DNA of 64,000 nucleotides, from contig NZ_JBCNKR010000006.1 of NCBI RefSeq assembly GCF_039595935.1, positions 558,001-622,000 on the forward strand, given 5' to 3'. The position numbers and the translations under genes were made by a program. This DNA is from Flavobacterium sp. GTDB taxonomy: Bacteria > Bacteroidota > Bacteroidia > Flavobacteriales > Flavobacteriaceae. The notes below the pieces were generated by a model. That model worked only from the letters and a program-made list of their open reading frames with translations. It did not search any database and was not told where the DNA came from. Shown one piece after another: positions 53,033 to 62,766 of this stretch. Position 1 is the stretch's first letter. Every line of letters begins with the position of its first letter.

Positions 53033-53067
53033 AATCTGAAATCAACAATCTAAAATCTAAAATTACC
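53033..53067. repeat. Heptad repeat arm before the ABC ATPase
   Basis: AATCTGA, AATCAAC, AATCTAA twice, AATTACC, ending exactly at the ATG of the next gene. Units like those at 5871-5900. No facing arm is seen. Confidence 0.7.
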
Positions 53068-53763
53068 ATGATACAAGTAAATCAACTTTCAAAAAAATAT
53101 AATACTACTACAGTTTTAAATATTAATAATCTTGAAATTCCAAAAGGTCAGAGTTTTGGTTTGGTTGGAAATAACGGGGCAGGAAAAACTACTTTTTTTA
53201 GTTTGCTTCTAGATTTAATCCAGCCTTCCACAGGAAACATAACAAGCAATGATATTCAGGTAAATACGAGTGAAAACTGGAAATCTTTTACAGGTTCTTT
53301 TTTAGATGAAAGTTTCCTTATTGGATACTTGACGCCCGAAGAATATTTTTATTTTATTGGAGATTTACGCCATCAAAATAAAGCTGATATCGATGCATTA
53401 TTAGCCAAACATGAAGAGTTTTTTAATGGAGAAATTTTAAACAATAAAAAATATCTTCGTGATTTATCAAAGGGAAATCAAAAGAAAGTGGGAATTATTG
53501 CAACCCTTATTGGCAATCCTGAAGTAGTAATTTTAGACGAGCCTTTTGCTAATTTAGATCCAACAACAGTTAGTCGTTTAAAGAAAATTATTAAAGAACT
53601 AGCCGACGATCCAAATGTAACTATTTTGGTTTCGAGTCACGATTTACAGCATACCGTTGAGGTTTGCGACAGAATTGTAGCTCTTAATAAAGGTGAAATT
53701 GTAAAAGATATTCAAACCTCAGAAGAAACCTTACAAGAACTCGAATCATTTTTTGCTGTATAA
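53068..53763 (+). CDS. ABC transporter ATP-binding protein
   Basis: 231 residues. Walker A VGNNGAGKTTF (about 34-44), signature LSKGNQKKVG (about 130-139), Walker B VVILDEPFANLDP and the H-loop SSHDLQHTVEVCDRI are all present and intact. Works with the permease-like gene before it. The upstream heptad array touches the start codon, which may affect initiation. Confidence 0.94.
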   Translation: MIQVNQLSKKYNTTTVLNINNLEIPKGQSFGLVGNNGAGKTTFFSLLLDLIQPSTGNITSNDIQVNTSENWKSFTGSFLDESFLIGYLTPEEYFYFIGDLRHQNKADIDALLAKHEEFFNGEILNNKKYLRDLSKGNQKKVGIIATLIGNPEVVILDEPFANLDPTTVSRLKKIIKELADDPNVTILVSSHDLQHTVEVCDRIVALNKGEIVKDIQTSEETLQELESFFAV

Positions 53764-53852
53764 GGTATCTGATATTTCAAAAAGAAGCGTATTTTTACAA
53801 GTCATTATACTAAAAATGCTTTTTAGTAGTTAATGCTTTAAAATCAGTTATA

Positions 53853-56462
53853 TTGGAAAAGAATACCTTTAAATATAGTTTTTTTCTCACCGTTTTTTCC
53901 CTTTTGATAGCGTGTTCTACCAAGAATAATACTTTTGTGAACAGGAATTCGCATGCATTAAGTACAAAATATAACATTTTGTATAACGGAGGAATTGGTC
54001 TTGAAAAAGGACTATTGTCCATTCAGGCTAACAACCAGGATAATTTCTGGAAACTTCTTCCGATAGAAAAAATGCAGTTTGATGAAAATTTTTCTGAAGG
54101 AGAAAAAACAAAAAACCCTGATTTTGAAAAAGCCGAAACCAAGGCAACAAAAGCAATTCAAAAACACTCCATGAATATTGGAGGCCGAGAAAGAAACTAT
54201 CAAATTGACGAAGCTTATTTAATGCTGGGGAAAGCGAGATATTATGATCAGCGTTTTATTCCGGCTTTAGATGCGTTCAATTATATTCTTTACAAATATC
54301 CAAACAGCAGTAATATTTACACGGCAAAAATTTGGCGCGAAAAAACCAACATGCGTTTAGGAAATGATGCAATTGTGGTTAAAAACATCAACCTTTTATT
54401 AAAAAAGACAGATTTAAATAAACAGACATTTTCTGATGCTAATGCCTTGCTGGCAGAAGCTTTTTTGAATCTGGAAGAAAGAGACAGCGCAGTTGCTAAA
54501 CTAAGAATTGCTGAGGAATTTTCAAGAATAAACGAAGACCGCGCGCGATACAAATTTATTTTAGGACAAATGTATCAGGAGGCCGGAAATAAAGACAGCG
54601 CTACTTATTATTATGATGGCGTGATCGATATGAACCGTAAAGCCGACAGAAAATACATGATGCACGCTTATGCAAAAAAAGCACAGATGTATGATTATGA
54701 AAACGGCAACGATACTATTTTTTTAAAAACCTATAATAAGTTAGTTGCAGATCGTGAAAACAGACCTTACTATGATGTTCTTTTTTACGAAATGGGTGTT
54801 TTCTATCATAAAAAGAAAGACAAAGAAAATGCATTAAAATTCTACAATAAATCTTTAGGCAGAAAATCAAAAGATCCTTATTTAATGGCATCTGCTTATC
54901 GAAATATCGGAAATATGTATTTTAAAGATACTGACTATACAATGGCTGCCAAATATTATGACAGTACATTGACCAAATTAGATCAGAAAACCCGCGAATT
55001 TGCTTATATCGAAAAAAACAGAAAAAATCTCGATAACGTAATTAAATACGAAGCAATTGCCAAACGCAACGATAGTATTATTAAAGTCTACGGACTGCCG
55101 GATGCCGAAAGAAAAATTTATTTTGAAAGCTACATCGCAGAACTGAAAAAGAAAGATGAAGCCAAGCGAATTCAGGAAGAAAAGGAAAAAGAAAAATTAG
55201 CTAATATCGATCGCAATACAAACGCTTCGAATGCACCTACGGCTATAAATCCAAATTCATTAGGAAAACCTGCCGATCTTGATGGCGGAATCAGACCTCC
55301 AACTGGAAATGATGCGGCGAGCACTTTTTATTTTTATAACCCAACAACGGTTGCATACGGAAAACTGCAATTTAAAAAAATGTGGGGTAATAGAACTCTT
55401 GGCGGAAACTGGAGATTATCGGCTATAAAATCTGCAAATGATGCGGCTATGCTTAACGATAGTTTAAAAGAAGCCGATTTAGAGAAATTGAAAGATACAG
55501 TTGTTATTGAAAAATATACAACGGCCTTTTATGAAAAACAGCTTCCTAAAACACAAACCGCTATTGATAGTATTGGTAAAGAACGCAATTTTGCTTACTA
55601 TCAATTAGGACTTATATATAAGGAGAAGTTCAAAGAATATAAATTGGCAAGCGACAAACTGGAACAACTGCTAAAAAATAATCCGGAAGAGAAATTAGTA
55701 CTGCCGGCTAAATATAATTTGTACAAAATATATCAAATTACAAATCCTCAGAAAGCACAGGAAATTAAGTCGGATATTGTAACAAATTACTCAACCTCGA
55801 GGTACGCTCAGATTTTAAATAATGCAAATACAGATGACATAGCATCGCCTGATAAAGAATACCAAAAATGGTATAAATTATTTGAGGAGGAAAAATTTGA
55901 TGTTGTTTTAGATAATATTGATAATCTAATTAATCAATATTCAGGAGAAGACATTGTTTCTAAATTTGAACTGCTTAAAGCAAACGCTTTAGGAAAAGTA
56001 AACGGATTAGAAGCCTATAAAAAAGGTTTAGAAAACGTGGCAGATAATTATCCAAATAGTGAAGAAGGAAAAAGCGCGAGAGAAATTTTGGAGAAAAATG
56101 TTCCGGCTTTAGAGAGACTTAACTTTACAACAGTTGATAATAAAAACTGGAAAATTATATACAGAGTTTCAAATACTGATACCAAAACGGTTAAAAAGAT
56201 TGAAGAAGCAATTAGAGTATTTTTATTAGTCGAAAATTTTGAAAGACTAACAACGTCTTTCGATAAATACAACAGAACAGAAAGTTTTGTTGCGATTCAC
56301 GGTTTAAAATCAGAAGCTTATGCCAGAGACGTGGCAGGAGTTTTGAGAGATGACGACAAATATAAAATTACCCATCCGTCAATTATTATATCGACTGATA
56401 ATTACAAAGTGGTTCAAATTAAAAAGAACCTAGAAGCCTATCTGACCCCAAAAAACCCATAA
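53853..56462 (+). CDS. sprE: Gliding motility/type IX secretion lipoprotein SprE (PorW-like)
   Basis: 869 residues. Lipobox LLIACS (Cys near 21), so outer-membrane or inner-membrane lipoprotein in the periplasm. TPR-like helix repeats follow: YNILYNGGIGLEKGLLSIQ, ARYYDQRFIPALDAFNYILYKYPNSSNI, ALKFYNKSLGRKSKDPYLM. A poorly ordered Lys/Glu middle and a C-terminal region (FVAIHGLKSEAYARDVAGVLRDD) complete it. In F. johnsoniae SprE is required for gliding and type IX secretion; PorW is its P. gingivalis counterpart. Start is TTG. Followed by bactofilin after 4 bases. Confidence 0.9.
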   Translation: MEKNTFKYSFFLTVFSLLIACSTKNNTFVNRNSHALSTKYNILYNGGIGLEKGLLSIQANNQDNFWKLLPIEKMQFDENFSEGEKTKNPDFEKAETKATKAIQKHSMNIGGRERNYQIDEAYLMLGKARYYDQRFIPALDAFNYILYKYPNSSNIYTAKIWREKTNMRLGNDAIVVKNINLLLKKTDLNKQTFSDANALLAEAFLNLEERDSAVAKLRIAEEFSRINEDRARYKFILGQMYQEAGNKDSATYYYDGVIDMNRKADRKYMMHAYAKKAQMYDYENGNDTIFLKTYNKLVADRENRPYYDVLFYEMGVFYHKKKDKENALKFYNKSLGRKSKDPYLMASAYRNIGNMYFKDTDYTMAAKYYDSTLTKLDQKTREFAYIEKNRKNLDNVIKYEAIAKRNDSIIKVYGLPDAERKIYFESYIAELKKKDEAKRIQEEKEKEKLANIDRNTNASNAPTAINPNSLGKPADLDGGIRPPTGNDAASTFYFYNPTTVAYGKLQFKKMWGNRTLGGNWRLSAIKSANDAAMLNDSLKEADLEKLKDTVVIEKYTTAFYEKQLPKTQTAIDSIGKERNFAYYQLGLIYKEKFKEYKLASDKLEQLLKNNPEEKLVLPAKYNLYKIYQITNPQKAQEIKSDIVTNYSTSRYAQILNNANTDDIASPDKEYQKWYKLFEEEKFDVVLDNIDNLINQYSGEDIVSKFELLKANALGKVNGLEAYKKGLENVADNYPNSEEGKSAREILEKNVPALERLNFTTVDNKNWKIIYRVSNTDTKTVKKIEEAIRVFLLVENFERLTTSFDKYNRTESFVAIHGLKSEAYARDVAGVLRDDDKYKITHPSIIISTDNYKVVQIKKNLEAYLTPKNP

Positions 56463-56466
56463 TATA

Positions 56467-56862
56467 ATGTTTGACAAAGTAAAAAAAAACGGAACAGAAC
56501 TTTTAGGAAAAACAAACCGAATTGTTGAAGGAACTTCTATTGTAGGAGACATTGTCTCAAAAGCTGATTTTAGACTCGACGGAGAATTGATTGGAAATTT
56601 TACATCGCAGGGAAAATTAGTAATAGGTGCGACAGGAGTTATTAAAGGAGAAATCATTTGTAACAATGCCGACATCGAAGGAGAATTTCATGGAAAAATT
56701 AAAGTGCTTGAAATTCTTAACATTAAAGCATCTGCAAAAATTCACGGCGAGGTTGTCGTAGGAAAACTTTCTATAGAACCGGGAGCAGAGTTTACGGCAA
56801 CCTGTACCATGCTTACTCATAACAAAGAAGTAACAGCAAAAGATGGAAAAGGATCCGAATAA
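56467..56862 (+). CDS. Bactofilin
   Basis: 131 residues. The beta-helix core is read from TSIVGDIVSKADFRLDGELIGNFTSQGKLVIG through GEIICNNADIEGEFHGKIKVLEILNIKASAKIHGEVVVGKLSIE, with a short flexible tail: the bactofilin pattern. Such proteins form polar or membrane-bound filaments. Gene lies between sprE (4-base gap) and the AtpZ-like gene (20-base overlap), so it links the secretion gene to ATP-synthase accessory genes. Confidence 0.93.
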   Translation: MFDKVKKNGTELLGKTNRIVEGTSIVGDIVSKADFRLDGELIGNFTSQGKLVIGATGVIKGEIICNNADIEGEFHGKIKVLEILNIKASAKIHGEVVVGKLSIEPGAEFTATCTMLTHNKEVTAKDGKGSE

Positions 56863-57064
56863 AAAACAAAACAATAAATGGATAGCCCTCATAAATATTC
56901 CTTTTCAAATGGGGGTTATTATTTTTATATTTAGTTACTTTGGCGTCTGGTTAGATGATAAATATTCTGACGGGGGATCGCTTTGGACAATTGTACTTTC
57001 TCTATTCTCTGTTTTTTTAGCTTTATATAATGTCATCCGGCAAGTTAAAAATTTAAACAAGTAA
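56843..57064 (+). CDS. AtpZ/AtpI-family protein
   Basis: 73 residues with two membrane segments (about 14-32 and 46-66). WIALINIPFQMGVIIFIFSYFGVWLDDKYSDGGSLWTIVLSLFSVFLALYNVIRQ is the AtpZ pattern (xGxWLDxK). Such proteins assist assembly of the ATP synthase ring or Mg uptake. Start overlaps bactofilin by 20 bases and the stop overlaps the next start (TAATG). Confidence 0.85.
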   Translation: MEKDPNKKQNNKWIALINIPFQMGVIIFIFSYFGVWLDDKYSDGGSLWTIVLSLFSVFLALYNVIRQVKNLNK

Positions 57065-57447
57065 TGAATAGAACTGTAGATTTCCTGAAGTATTTCATTC
57101 CCTTTTCAATTGTATTGTTTGTAATACAGTTTTTTGTAATGCAGTCATTATCTGAAAAAATGACATTTTTCTATTCAGCCTGGAGTATCTATTTATTTAA
57201 TGTTGTAACTACCTTTTTAATTTATCTCGTACTTACCTATATAAATAAGAACTTTTCAACCTACACAGGATTTACATTTCTTGGTCTTAGTTTTTTTAAG
57301 ATGATGGTTGCCATTGTTTTTTTAATTCCATTTATAAAATCGGATGTTTCAAATCCTATAATAGATGTGAGCTCGTTTTTTATTCCCTACTTTTTGTTTT
57401 TACTTTTCGAAACATACTTTACAATTAGACTCATTAATAAGGGGTAA
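57064..57447 (+). CDS. AtpI-like four-helix membrane protein
   Basis: 127 residues with four membrane segments and hardly any loops. By location and topology it corresponds to the small AtpI-type gene upstream of atpB; the sequence alone would not prove it. Coupled to the AtpZ-like gene through TAATG. A 130-base gap with a promoter separates it from atpB. Confidence 0.65.
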   Translation: MNRTVDFLKYFIPFSIVLFVIQFFVMQSLSEKMTFFYSAWSIYLFNVVTTFLIYLVLTYINKNFSTYTGFTFLGLSFFKMMVAIVFLIPFIKSDVSNPIIDVSSFFIPYFLFLLFETYFTIRLINKG

Positions 57448-57531
57448 TTCCTTCATTTTTAACAATATCGTAATTTAAAGTTGTATTAATAAAAATTCTG
57501 TAGATATATTTTCAGTTTTAAATTAAAAATG

Positions 57532-57539
57532 TACCTTTG
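57532..57539 (+). promoter_or_regulatory. atpB promoter -7 box
   Basis: TACCTTTG, with TTTTC 18 bases further upstream (57509). A leader of about 36 bases leads to the atpB ATG. Confidence 0.65.
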
Positions 57540-57580
57540 CAAAAAATTTTTGAAACCTAAATTTAGATACAGTTTTAATA

Positions 57581-58756
57581 ATGATAATTTCAAATAAACC
57601 AGTCCAGTACTTATTAGTTACCTTATTAGCACTTACTTCATCGATGAACTTCGCTTCAACTTCTGTTGATAGTGTTTCTGTTGAACATAAAAATGTTGAG
57701 ACAATTGAAGCAAGTCATGCAGAAACAAGTGCGCATGGAGAAACTGTTGGTCACGAGATAGAAAAAGAATTTAATGCTAGTGAATTGATTAATTCACACA
57801 TTGGAGACTCTCATGATTTTCACATTGCTGACTGGAATGGTCACCCAATTTCTTTTAACCTTCCAGTTATTTTATGGACTAAAAACGGATTGGAGATTTT
57901 TTCATCAGAGAAATTTCATCACGATAATTTAGGAGAACATGTTGTTGATGTTAACGGTCAAAAATTTGTTAGATATAAAGAAGTAATTTTTTATGCTGAT
58001 AAATTTGAAGAGATAGCACAAGAAGAAAGAGACAATGGAGCATTTGCTTTTGACGCAAGACCTTTGGATTTTTCTATAACAAAGAATGTTTTTTCAATGT
58101 TAATGTCAGCGATCATTTTATTCTTAGTATTTTTTGCAGTAGCAAGATCATATAAGAAAAATGAAAAAGCACCAAAAGGATTAGCAGGATTCTTAGAACC
58201 GCTTGTAACTTTTGTTAGAGACGAAATTGCAATTCCAAATATTGGAACAAAAAAATACGCTAAATACATGCCGTATCTTTTGACAATATTTTTCTTTATC
58301 TGGATTAACAACCTTATCGGATTAATTCCATTCTTTCCATTTAGTTCTAACTTAACAGGAAATATCTATTTTACTTTTGTAATGGCATTCATTACTTTCG
58401 TAGTTACTACTTTAAGCGGAAACAAATCTTATTGGGGACACATCTTCAATACACCGGGAGTACCAGTTTGGTTAGCTCCAATTATGATACCTGTAGAGCT
58501 TATCGGTATGCTTACTAAACCTTTCGCATTGATGATTCGTTTGTTTGCAAACATTACAGCAGGACACATTATTATTTTGAGTTTAGTTTCTTTAATTTTC
58601 ATATTTAAAACAGTTGCAATTGGTCCAGTTTCAGGAGCTTTTGTATTGTTCATGAGTGTATTAGAAATGTTAGTTGCTGCTTTACAGGCATATGTATTTA
58701 CATTGCTTTCAGCATTATTTATTGGTCAGGCTGTTGAAGAGCATGATCATCATTAA
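57581..58756 (+). CDS. atpB: ATP synthase F0 subunit a
   Basis: 391 residues. The membrane half (about 165-391) has the family core: MIPVELIGMLTKPFALMIRLFANITAGHII with the essential Arg (IRLFAN), and LEMLVAALQAYVFTLLSALFI. The first 160 residues are an extra part: a signal-peptide-like start, a His/Glu/Ser-rich stretch (HAETSAHGETVGHE) and a periplasmic beta domain (DFHIADWNGHPISFNLPVILW). E. coli subunit a has 271 residues. Bacteroidota a subunits carry such extensions. Start of the operon atpBEFHAG. Confidence 0.95.
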   Translation: MIISNKPVQYLLVTLLALTSSMNFASTSVDSVSVEHKNVETIEASHAETSAHGETVGHEIEKEFNASELINSHIGDSHDFHIADWNGHPISFNLPVILWTKNGLEIFSSEKFHHDNLGEHVVDVNGQKFVRYKEVIFYADKFEEIAQEERDNGAFAFDARPLDFSITKNVFSMLMSAIILFLVFFAVARSYKKNEKAPKGLAGFLEPLVTFVRDEIAIPNIGTKKYAKYMPYLLTIFFFIWINNLIGLIPFFPFSSNLTGNIYFTFVMAFITFVVTTLSGNKSYWGHIFNTPGVPVWLAPIMIPVELIGMLTKPFALMIRLFANITAGHIIILSLVSLIFIFKTVAIGPVSGAFVLFMSVLEMLVAALQAYVFTLLSALFIGQAVEEHDHH

Positions 58757-58778
58757 TCAGAGTTTTATTAATTATTAA

Positions 58779-58997
<219 letters not shown>

Positions 58998-59006
58998 TTA
59001 AAATCT

Positions 59007-59041
59007 AAAACTTCCTGCAGCGGTTGGCTGCAGGAAGTTTT
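59007..59041 (+). terminator. Hairpin between atpE and atpF
   Basis: 14-base perfect stem AAAACTTCCTGCAG / CTGCAGGAAGTTTT with loop CGGTTGG and T7. It has all the signs of an intrinsic terminator but lies inside the operon, so partial termination or 3'-end protection of atpBE mRNA is likely. Confidence 0.85.
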
Positions 59042-59080
59042 TTTAAAAAAACGATAAATAATTTTTAAACATATAATGTT

Positions 59081-59572
59081 ATGCAATTAACTTCACCGGA
59101 AAGTTTAATTTTTTGGACAACAATTATCTTCATTGTTTTCTTTATTCTTTTAGCAAAATTTGCTTGGAAACCAATATTAGGTGCTGTAAAAAGCCGTGAG
59201 GAATCTATTAATAATGCTTTAGCATCTGCAGAAGCTGCTCGCAGAGAAATGGAAAATTTAACTGCAGATAATGAGCGTATTTTAAAAGAAGCTCGTGCAG
59301 AGCGTGATGCTATGTTGAAAGAAGCTCGTGAAATGAAAGAGCAAATTATTGCTGATTCTAAAAACGAAGCTCAGGAACAAAGCCAAAAATTAATCGAGCA
59401 GGCAAAAGCTGCAATCGAAAGTGAAAAAAATGCTGCTATGGCTGAGTTGAAATCACAAGTTTCTACTTTATCATTAAGCATTGCTGAAAAATTACTTAAA
59501 GAAGAATTATCTAACAAAGAATCTCAAACTAAATTAGTTGAGAAAATGTTAGGTGACGTAAAGTTAAACTAA
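59081..59572 (+). CDS. atpF: ATP synthase F0 subunit b
   Basis: 163 residues: one N-terminal membrane helix (about 8-26, LIFWTTIIFIVFFILLAKFAW) and a long dimerisation coiled coil (EAARREMENLTADNERILKEARAERDAML). Peripheral stalk. The gene lies past the hairpin, 83 bases after atpE. Confidence 0.95.
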   Translation: MQLTSPESLIFWTTIIFIVFFILLAKFAWKPILGAVKSREESINNALASAEAARREMENLTADNERILKEARAERDAMLKEAREMKEQIIADSKNEAQEQSQKLIEQAKAAIESEKNAAMAELKSQVSTLSLSIAEKLLKEELSNKESQTKLVEKMLGDVKLN

Positions 59573-59576
59573 GATT

Positions 59577-60110
59577 ATGGCAAGTACAAGAGCAGCAATT
59601 CGTTATGCAAAAGCAATTCTGGACTTAGCAAACTCTAAAGGTGTTGCCGAAGCTGTAAATAACGATATGAAATCAATTGCTTCTGCAATTGAAACAAACG
59701 CAGAATTAAAAGCATTTATTCAAAACCAAACAACTAAAGTTGAGGTAAAAGAAAGTGCTCTTTTAGAAGTGTTTGCTAATGTAAATGGAGTAACAAAAGG
59801 TTTATTTCATTTATTATTTGAAAACAAAAGATTTGAAATTCTAGATGCAATAGCAGTAGAATACAACAAATTATTTGATGAAAGTAATGGAGTTGAGACA
59901 GCAAAAGTTACAACAGCAATTCCTATGGATGCAGCATTAGAAGCTAAAGTTTTGGCTAAAGTTGCAACTTTATCAGATAAAAAAATTACAATTGAAAATA
60001 TAGTAGATCCTTCAATTATTGGCGGATTTATTTTGAGAATAGGAGATAATCAATACAATGCTTCTGTTGCAAACAGATTACAAGTATTAAAAAGAGAGTT
60101 AAGTAATTAG
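59577..60110 (+). CDS. atpH: ATP synthase F1 subunit delta
   Basis: 177 residues. STRAAIRYAKAILDLANSKG at the start, FLQN-like KAFIQNQTTKVEVKESALLEVF and the end VDPSIIGGFILRIGDNQYNASVANRLQVLKREL match OSCP/delta. It joins the peripheral stalk to F1. 4 bases after atpF. Confidence 0.94.
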   Translation: MASTRAAIRYAKAILDLANSKGVAEAVNNDMKSIASAIETNAELKAFIQNQTTKVEVKESALLEVFANVNGVTKGLFHLLFENKRFEILDAIAVEYNKLFDESNGVETAKVTTAIPMDAALEAKVLAKVATLSDKKITIENIVDPSIIGGFILRIGDNQYNASVANRLQVLKRELSN

Positions 60111-60147
60111 TTTTTATAACACAAAAGTGTCTAAATTATAAATTAAG

Positions 60148-61725
60148 ATGGCGGAAATCAAACCTGCTGAAATTTCAGCAATATTAAGAAAGCAAGTAGA
60201 AGGTTTTGAATCTGGTGCTACGCTAGAGGAAGTAGGAACGGTACTTCAAGTTGGAGATGGTATTGCTCGTGTTTACGGGCTGTCTAATGTTCAATATGGT
60301 GAGTTAGTAGAATTCGATAACGGTATGGAAGGTATCGTATTGAACCTTGAAGAAGACAATGTTGGTGTGGTACTTTTAGGGCCATCTACAGGAATCAAAG
60401 AAGGATCTACTGCAAAAAGAACTCAACGTATTGCTTCTCTTAAAGTAGGTGAACAAATGGTAGGACGTGTAGTTAACACTCTTGGTTTCCCAATTGACGG
60501 AAAAGGTCCAATTGGTGGAACTTTATACGAAATGCCATTAGAAAGAAAAGCACCTGGTGTTGTATTTCGTCAGCCAGTAACTGAGCCATTACAAACTGGA
60601 GTAAAAGCAGTTGATGCTATGATCCCGGTAGGTCGTGGACAACGTGAGCTTGTAATTGGTGACCGTCAAACAGGTAAATCAACTGTTTGTATCGATACAA
60701 TCTTAAATCAAAAAGAATTTTATGATGCAGGAAAACCTGTATTCTGTATATATGTTGCAATTGGACAAAAAGCTTCAACTGTAGCAGGAATCGCTAAAAT
60801 GTTAGAAGAAAAAGGAGCAATGGCTTATACAGTTATCGTTGCTGCTAATGCTTCTGATCCAGCTCCAATGCAAGTTTACGCTCCTTTCGCAGGTGCTGCT
60901 ATTGGTGAGTATTTTAGAGATTCAGGTCGTCCGGCACTTATCGTTTATGATGACTTGTCTAAACAAGCAGTTGCTTACCGTGAGGTTTCTCTTTTATTAA
61001 GAAGACCACCGGGACGTGAGGCTTACCCTGGAGACGTTTTCTACTTACACTCTCGTTTATTAGAGCGTGCTTGTAAAGTAATTGCTGATGACGGAATTGC
61101 AAAAAGCATGAATGATTTACCAGAGTCTATCAAGCCAATCGTAAAAGGTGGTGGTTCTTTAACTGCATTACCAATTATCGAAACTCAGGCTGGAGACGTT
61201 TCTGCATATATTCCAACAAACGTAATCTCTATTACAGATGGTCAGATTTTCCTTGATGGAGATTTGTTCAACTCAGGGGTTCGTCCTGCGATCAACGTAG
61301 GTATTTCAGTATCTCGTGTTGGAGGTAATGCACAAATTAAATCAATGAAAAAAGTTTCAGGAACTTTAAAATTAGACCAGGCTCAATTCCGTGAATTAGA
61401 AGCTTTCGCTAAATTTGGTTCTGACTTAGATTCAGTTACTTTAAACGTAATCGAAAAAGGAAAAAGAAACGTTGAAATCTTAAAACAAGGTTTAAATGAT
61501 CCTTATACAGTTGAAAACCAAGTAGCAATTATCTACGCTGGTTCTAAAAACTTATTAAGAAACGTTCCTGTAGAAAAAGTAAAAGAATTTGAAGCTGATT
61601 TCTTAGCTTACTTAAACAGTAAACATAAAGATACGCTTAACGCGTTGAAAGCTGGTAAGTTAGATGACAACATTACAGATGTTATCGAAAAAGCAGCAAA
61701 AGAAATTTCAGCAAAATATAACTAA
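60148..61725 (+). CDS. atpA: ATP synthase F1 subunit alpha
   Basis: 525 residues. P loop GDRQTGKST (171-179), [55 protein letters not shown] and [17 protein letters not shown] are alpha-subunit marks. Non-catalytic nucleotide-binding subunit of F1. 37 bases after atpH. Confidence 0.98.
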   Translation: MAEIKPAEISAILRKQVEGFESGATLEEVGTVLQVGDGIARVYGLSNVQYGELVEFDNGMEGIVLNLEEDNVGVVLLGPSTGIKEGSTAKRTQRIASLKVGEQMVGRVVNTLGFPIDGKGPIGGTLYEMPLERKAPGVVFRQPVTEPLQTGVKAVDAMIPVGRGQRELVIGDRQTGKSTVCIDTILNQKEFYDAGKPVFCIYVAIGQKASTVAGIAKMLEEKGAMAYTVIVAANASDPAPMQVYAPFAGAAIGEYFRDSGRPALIVYDDLSKQAVAYREVSLLLRRPPGREAYPGDVFYLHSRLLERACKVIADDGIAKSMNDLPESIKPIVKGGGSLTALPIIETQAGDVSAYIPTNVISITDGQIFLDGDLFNSGVRPAINVGISVSRVGGNAQIKSMKKVSGTLKLDQAQFRELEAFAKFGSDLDSVTLNVIEKGKRNVEILKQGLNDPYTVENQVAIIYAGSKNLLRNVPVEKVKEFEADFLAYLNSKHKDTLNALKAGKLDDNITDVIEKAAKEISAKYN

Positions 61726-61730
61726 TATTT

Positions 61731-61804
61731 AGTTTATAGTTTTTAGTTTATTGTTTGTAGTTCGTCTCAACAATAAACTAAAAACAAAAAACAATAAACC
61801 TAAA
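61731..61804. repeat. Facing heptad arms between atpA and atpG
   Basis: Left arm 61731-61765: AGTTTAT, AGTTTTT, AGTTTAT, TGTTTGT, AGTTCGT. Right arm 61770-61804: ACAATAA, ACTAAAA, ACAAAAA, ACAATAA, ACCTAAA. The loop is only four bases, so a nearly continuous hairpin of 30 pairs can form in the mRNA, 4 bases from the atpG start. Confidence 0.8.
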
Positions 61805-61808
61805 ATTA

Positions 61809-62669
61809 ATGGCAAATTTAAAGGAAATCCGTAATAGAATTACTTCCGTTTCATCAACGATGCAGATTACATCTGCGATGAAAATGGTTTCTGCTGCAAA
61901 GCTTAAGAAAGCACAAGATGCAATCACTGCGATGCGCCCTTATGCCGAGAAATTAACGGAGTTGCTGCAAAACCTTTCGGCTACACTTGAAGGTGAGGTT
62001 GGAGGAGATTATACAACACAACGTGAAGTAAAAAAAGTATTGCTTGTTGCCATAACTTCAAATAGAGGTTTATGTGGTGCATTCAATTCAAATGTTATTA
62101 AAGAGGTAAAAAACCGTGCTGAGTTTTATGCCGGAAAACAAGTAGATGTTTTTCCTATTGGAAAAAAAGGAAACGATGTTTTGGTAAAAACTTTTAAAGT
62201 TCACGGTCATCATAATGCCATTTTTGATCACTTAACTTTTGAAAATGTTGCTGGAATTGCAGATAATTTAACTGCAAAATTCTTATCTGGAGAATACGAC
62301 AGAATTGAATTAATCTACAATCAGTTTAAAAATGCTGCAACTCAAATCGTTCAAACTGAACAATTTTTGCCATTAGCGCCAATTAAATCTGATGCATCAG
62401 TTTCTGCTGGAGATTATATTTTTGAACCTTCAAAAGAAGAAATTGTTTTGACTTTAATTCCTAAGTCTTTAAAAACACAATTGTACAAAGGTATTCGTGA
62501 TTCGTTTGCTTCTGAGCATGGTGCACGTATGACAGCAATGCACAAAGCAACTGATAACGCAACAGCATTAAGAAACCAGTTGAAATTAACTTACAACAAA
62601 GCGCGTCAAGCGGCTATTACAAACGAAATCTTAGAGATCGTAGGTGGAGCTGAAGCTTTGAATGGATAA
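61809..62669 (+). CDS. atpG: ATP synthase F1 subunit gamma
   Basis: 286 residues. LKEIRNRITSVSSTMQITSAMKMVSAAKLKKAQ at the start and MTAMHKATDNATALRNQLKLTYNKARQAAITNEILEIVGGAEAL at the end are gamma-subunit signatures. Rotating shaft. Last gene of atpBEFHAG; atpD and atpC do not follow. Confidence 0.97.
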   Translation: MANLKEIRNRITSVSSTMQITSAMKMVSAAKLKKAQDAITAMRPYAEKLTELLQNLSATLEGEVGGDYTTQREVKKVLLVAITSNRGLCGAFNSNVIKEVKNRAEFYAGKQVDVFPIGKKGNDVLVKTFKVHGHHNAIFDHLTFENVAGIADNLTAKFLSGEYDRIELIYNQFKNAATQIVQTEQFLPLAPIKSDASVSAGDYIFEPSKEEIVLTLIPKSLKTQLYKGIRDSFASEHGARMTAMHKATDNATALRNQLKLTYNKARQAAITNEILEIVGGAEALNG

Positions 62670-62690
62670 GAAAAATACAACCATAAATAA

Positions 62691-62727
62691 AAAAATAGCC
62701 GACAAATAATTGTCGGCTATTTTTTTT
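62691..62727 (+). terminator. atp operon terminator
   Basis: AAAAATAGCCGACAA pairs with TTGTCGGCTATTTTT around ATAA, then more T. Perfect 15-base stem. Confidence 0.95.
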
Positions 62728-62766
62728 GGAAGTTTTCTTTTTTAAGAATGTCTATAAACAAGAAAA

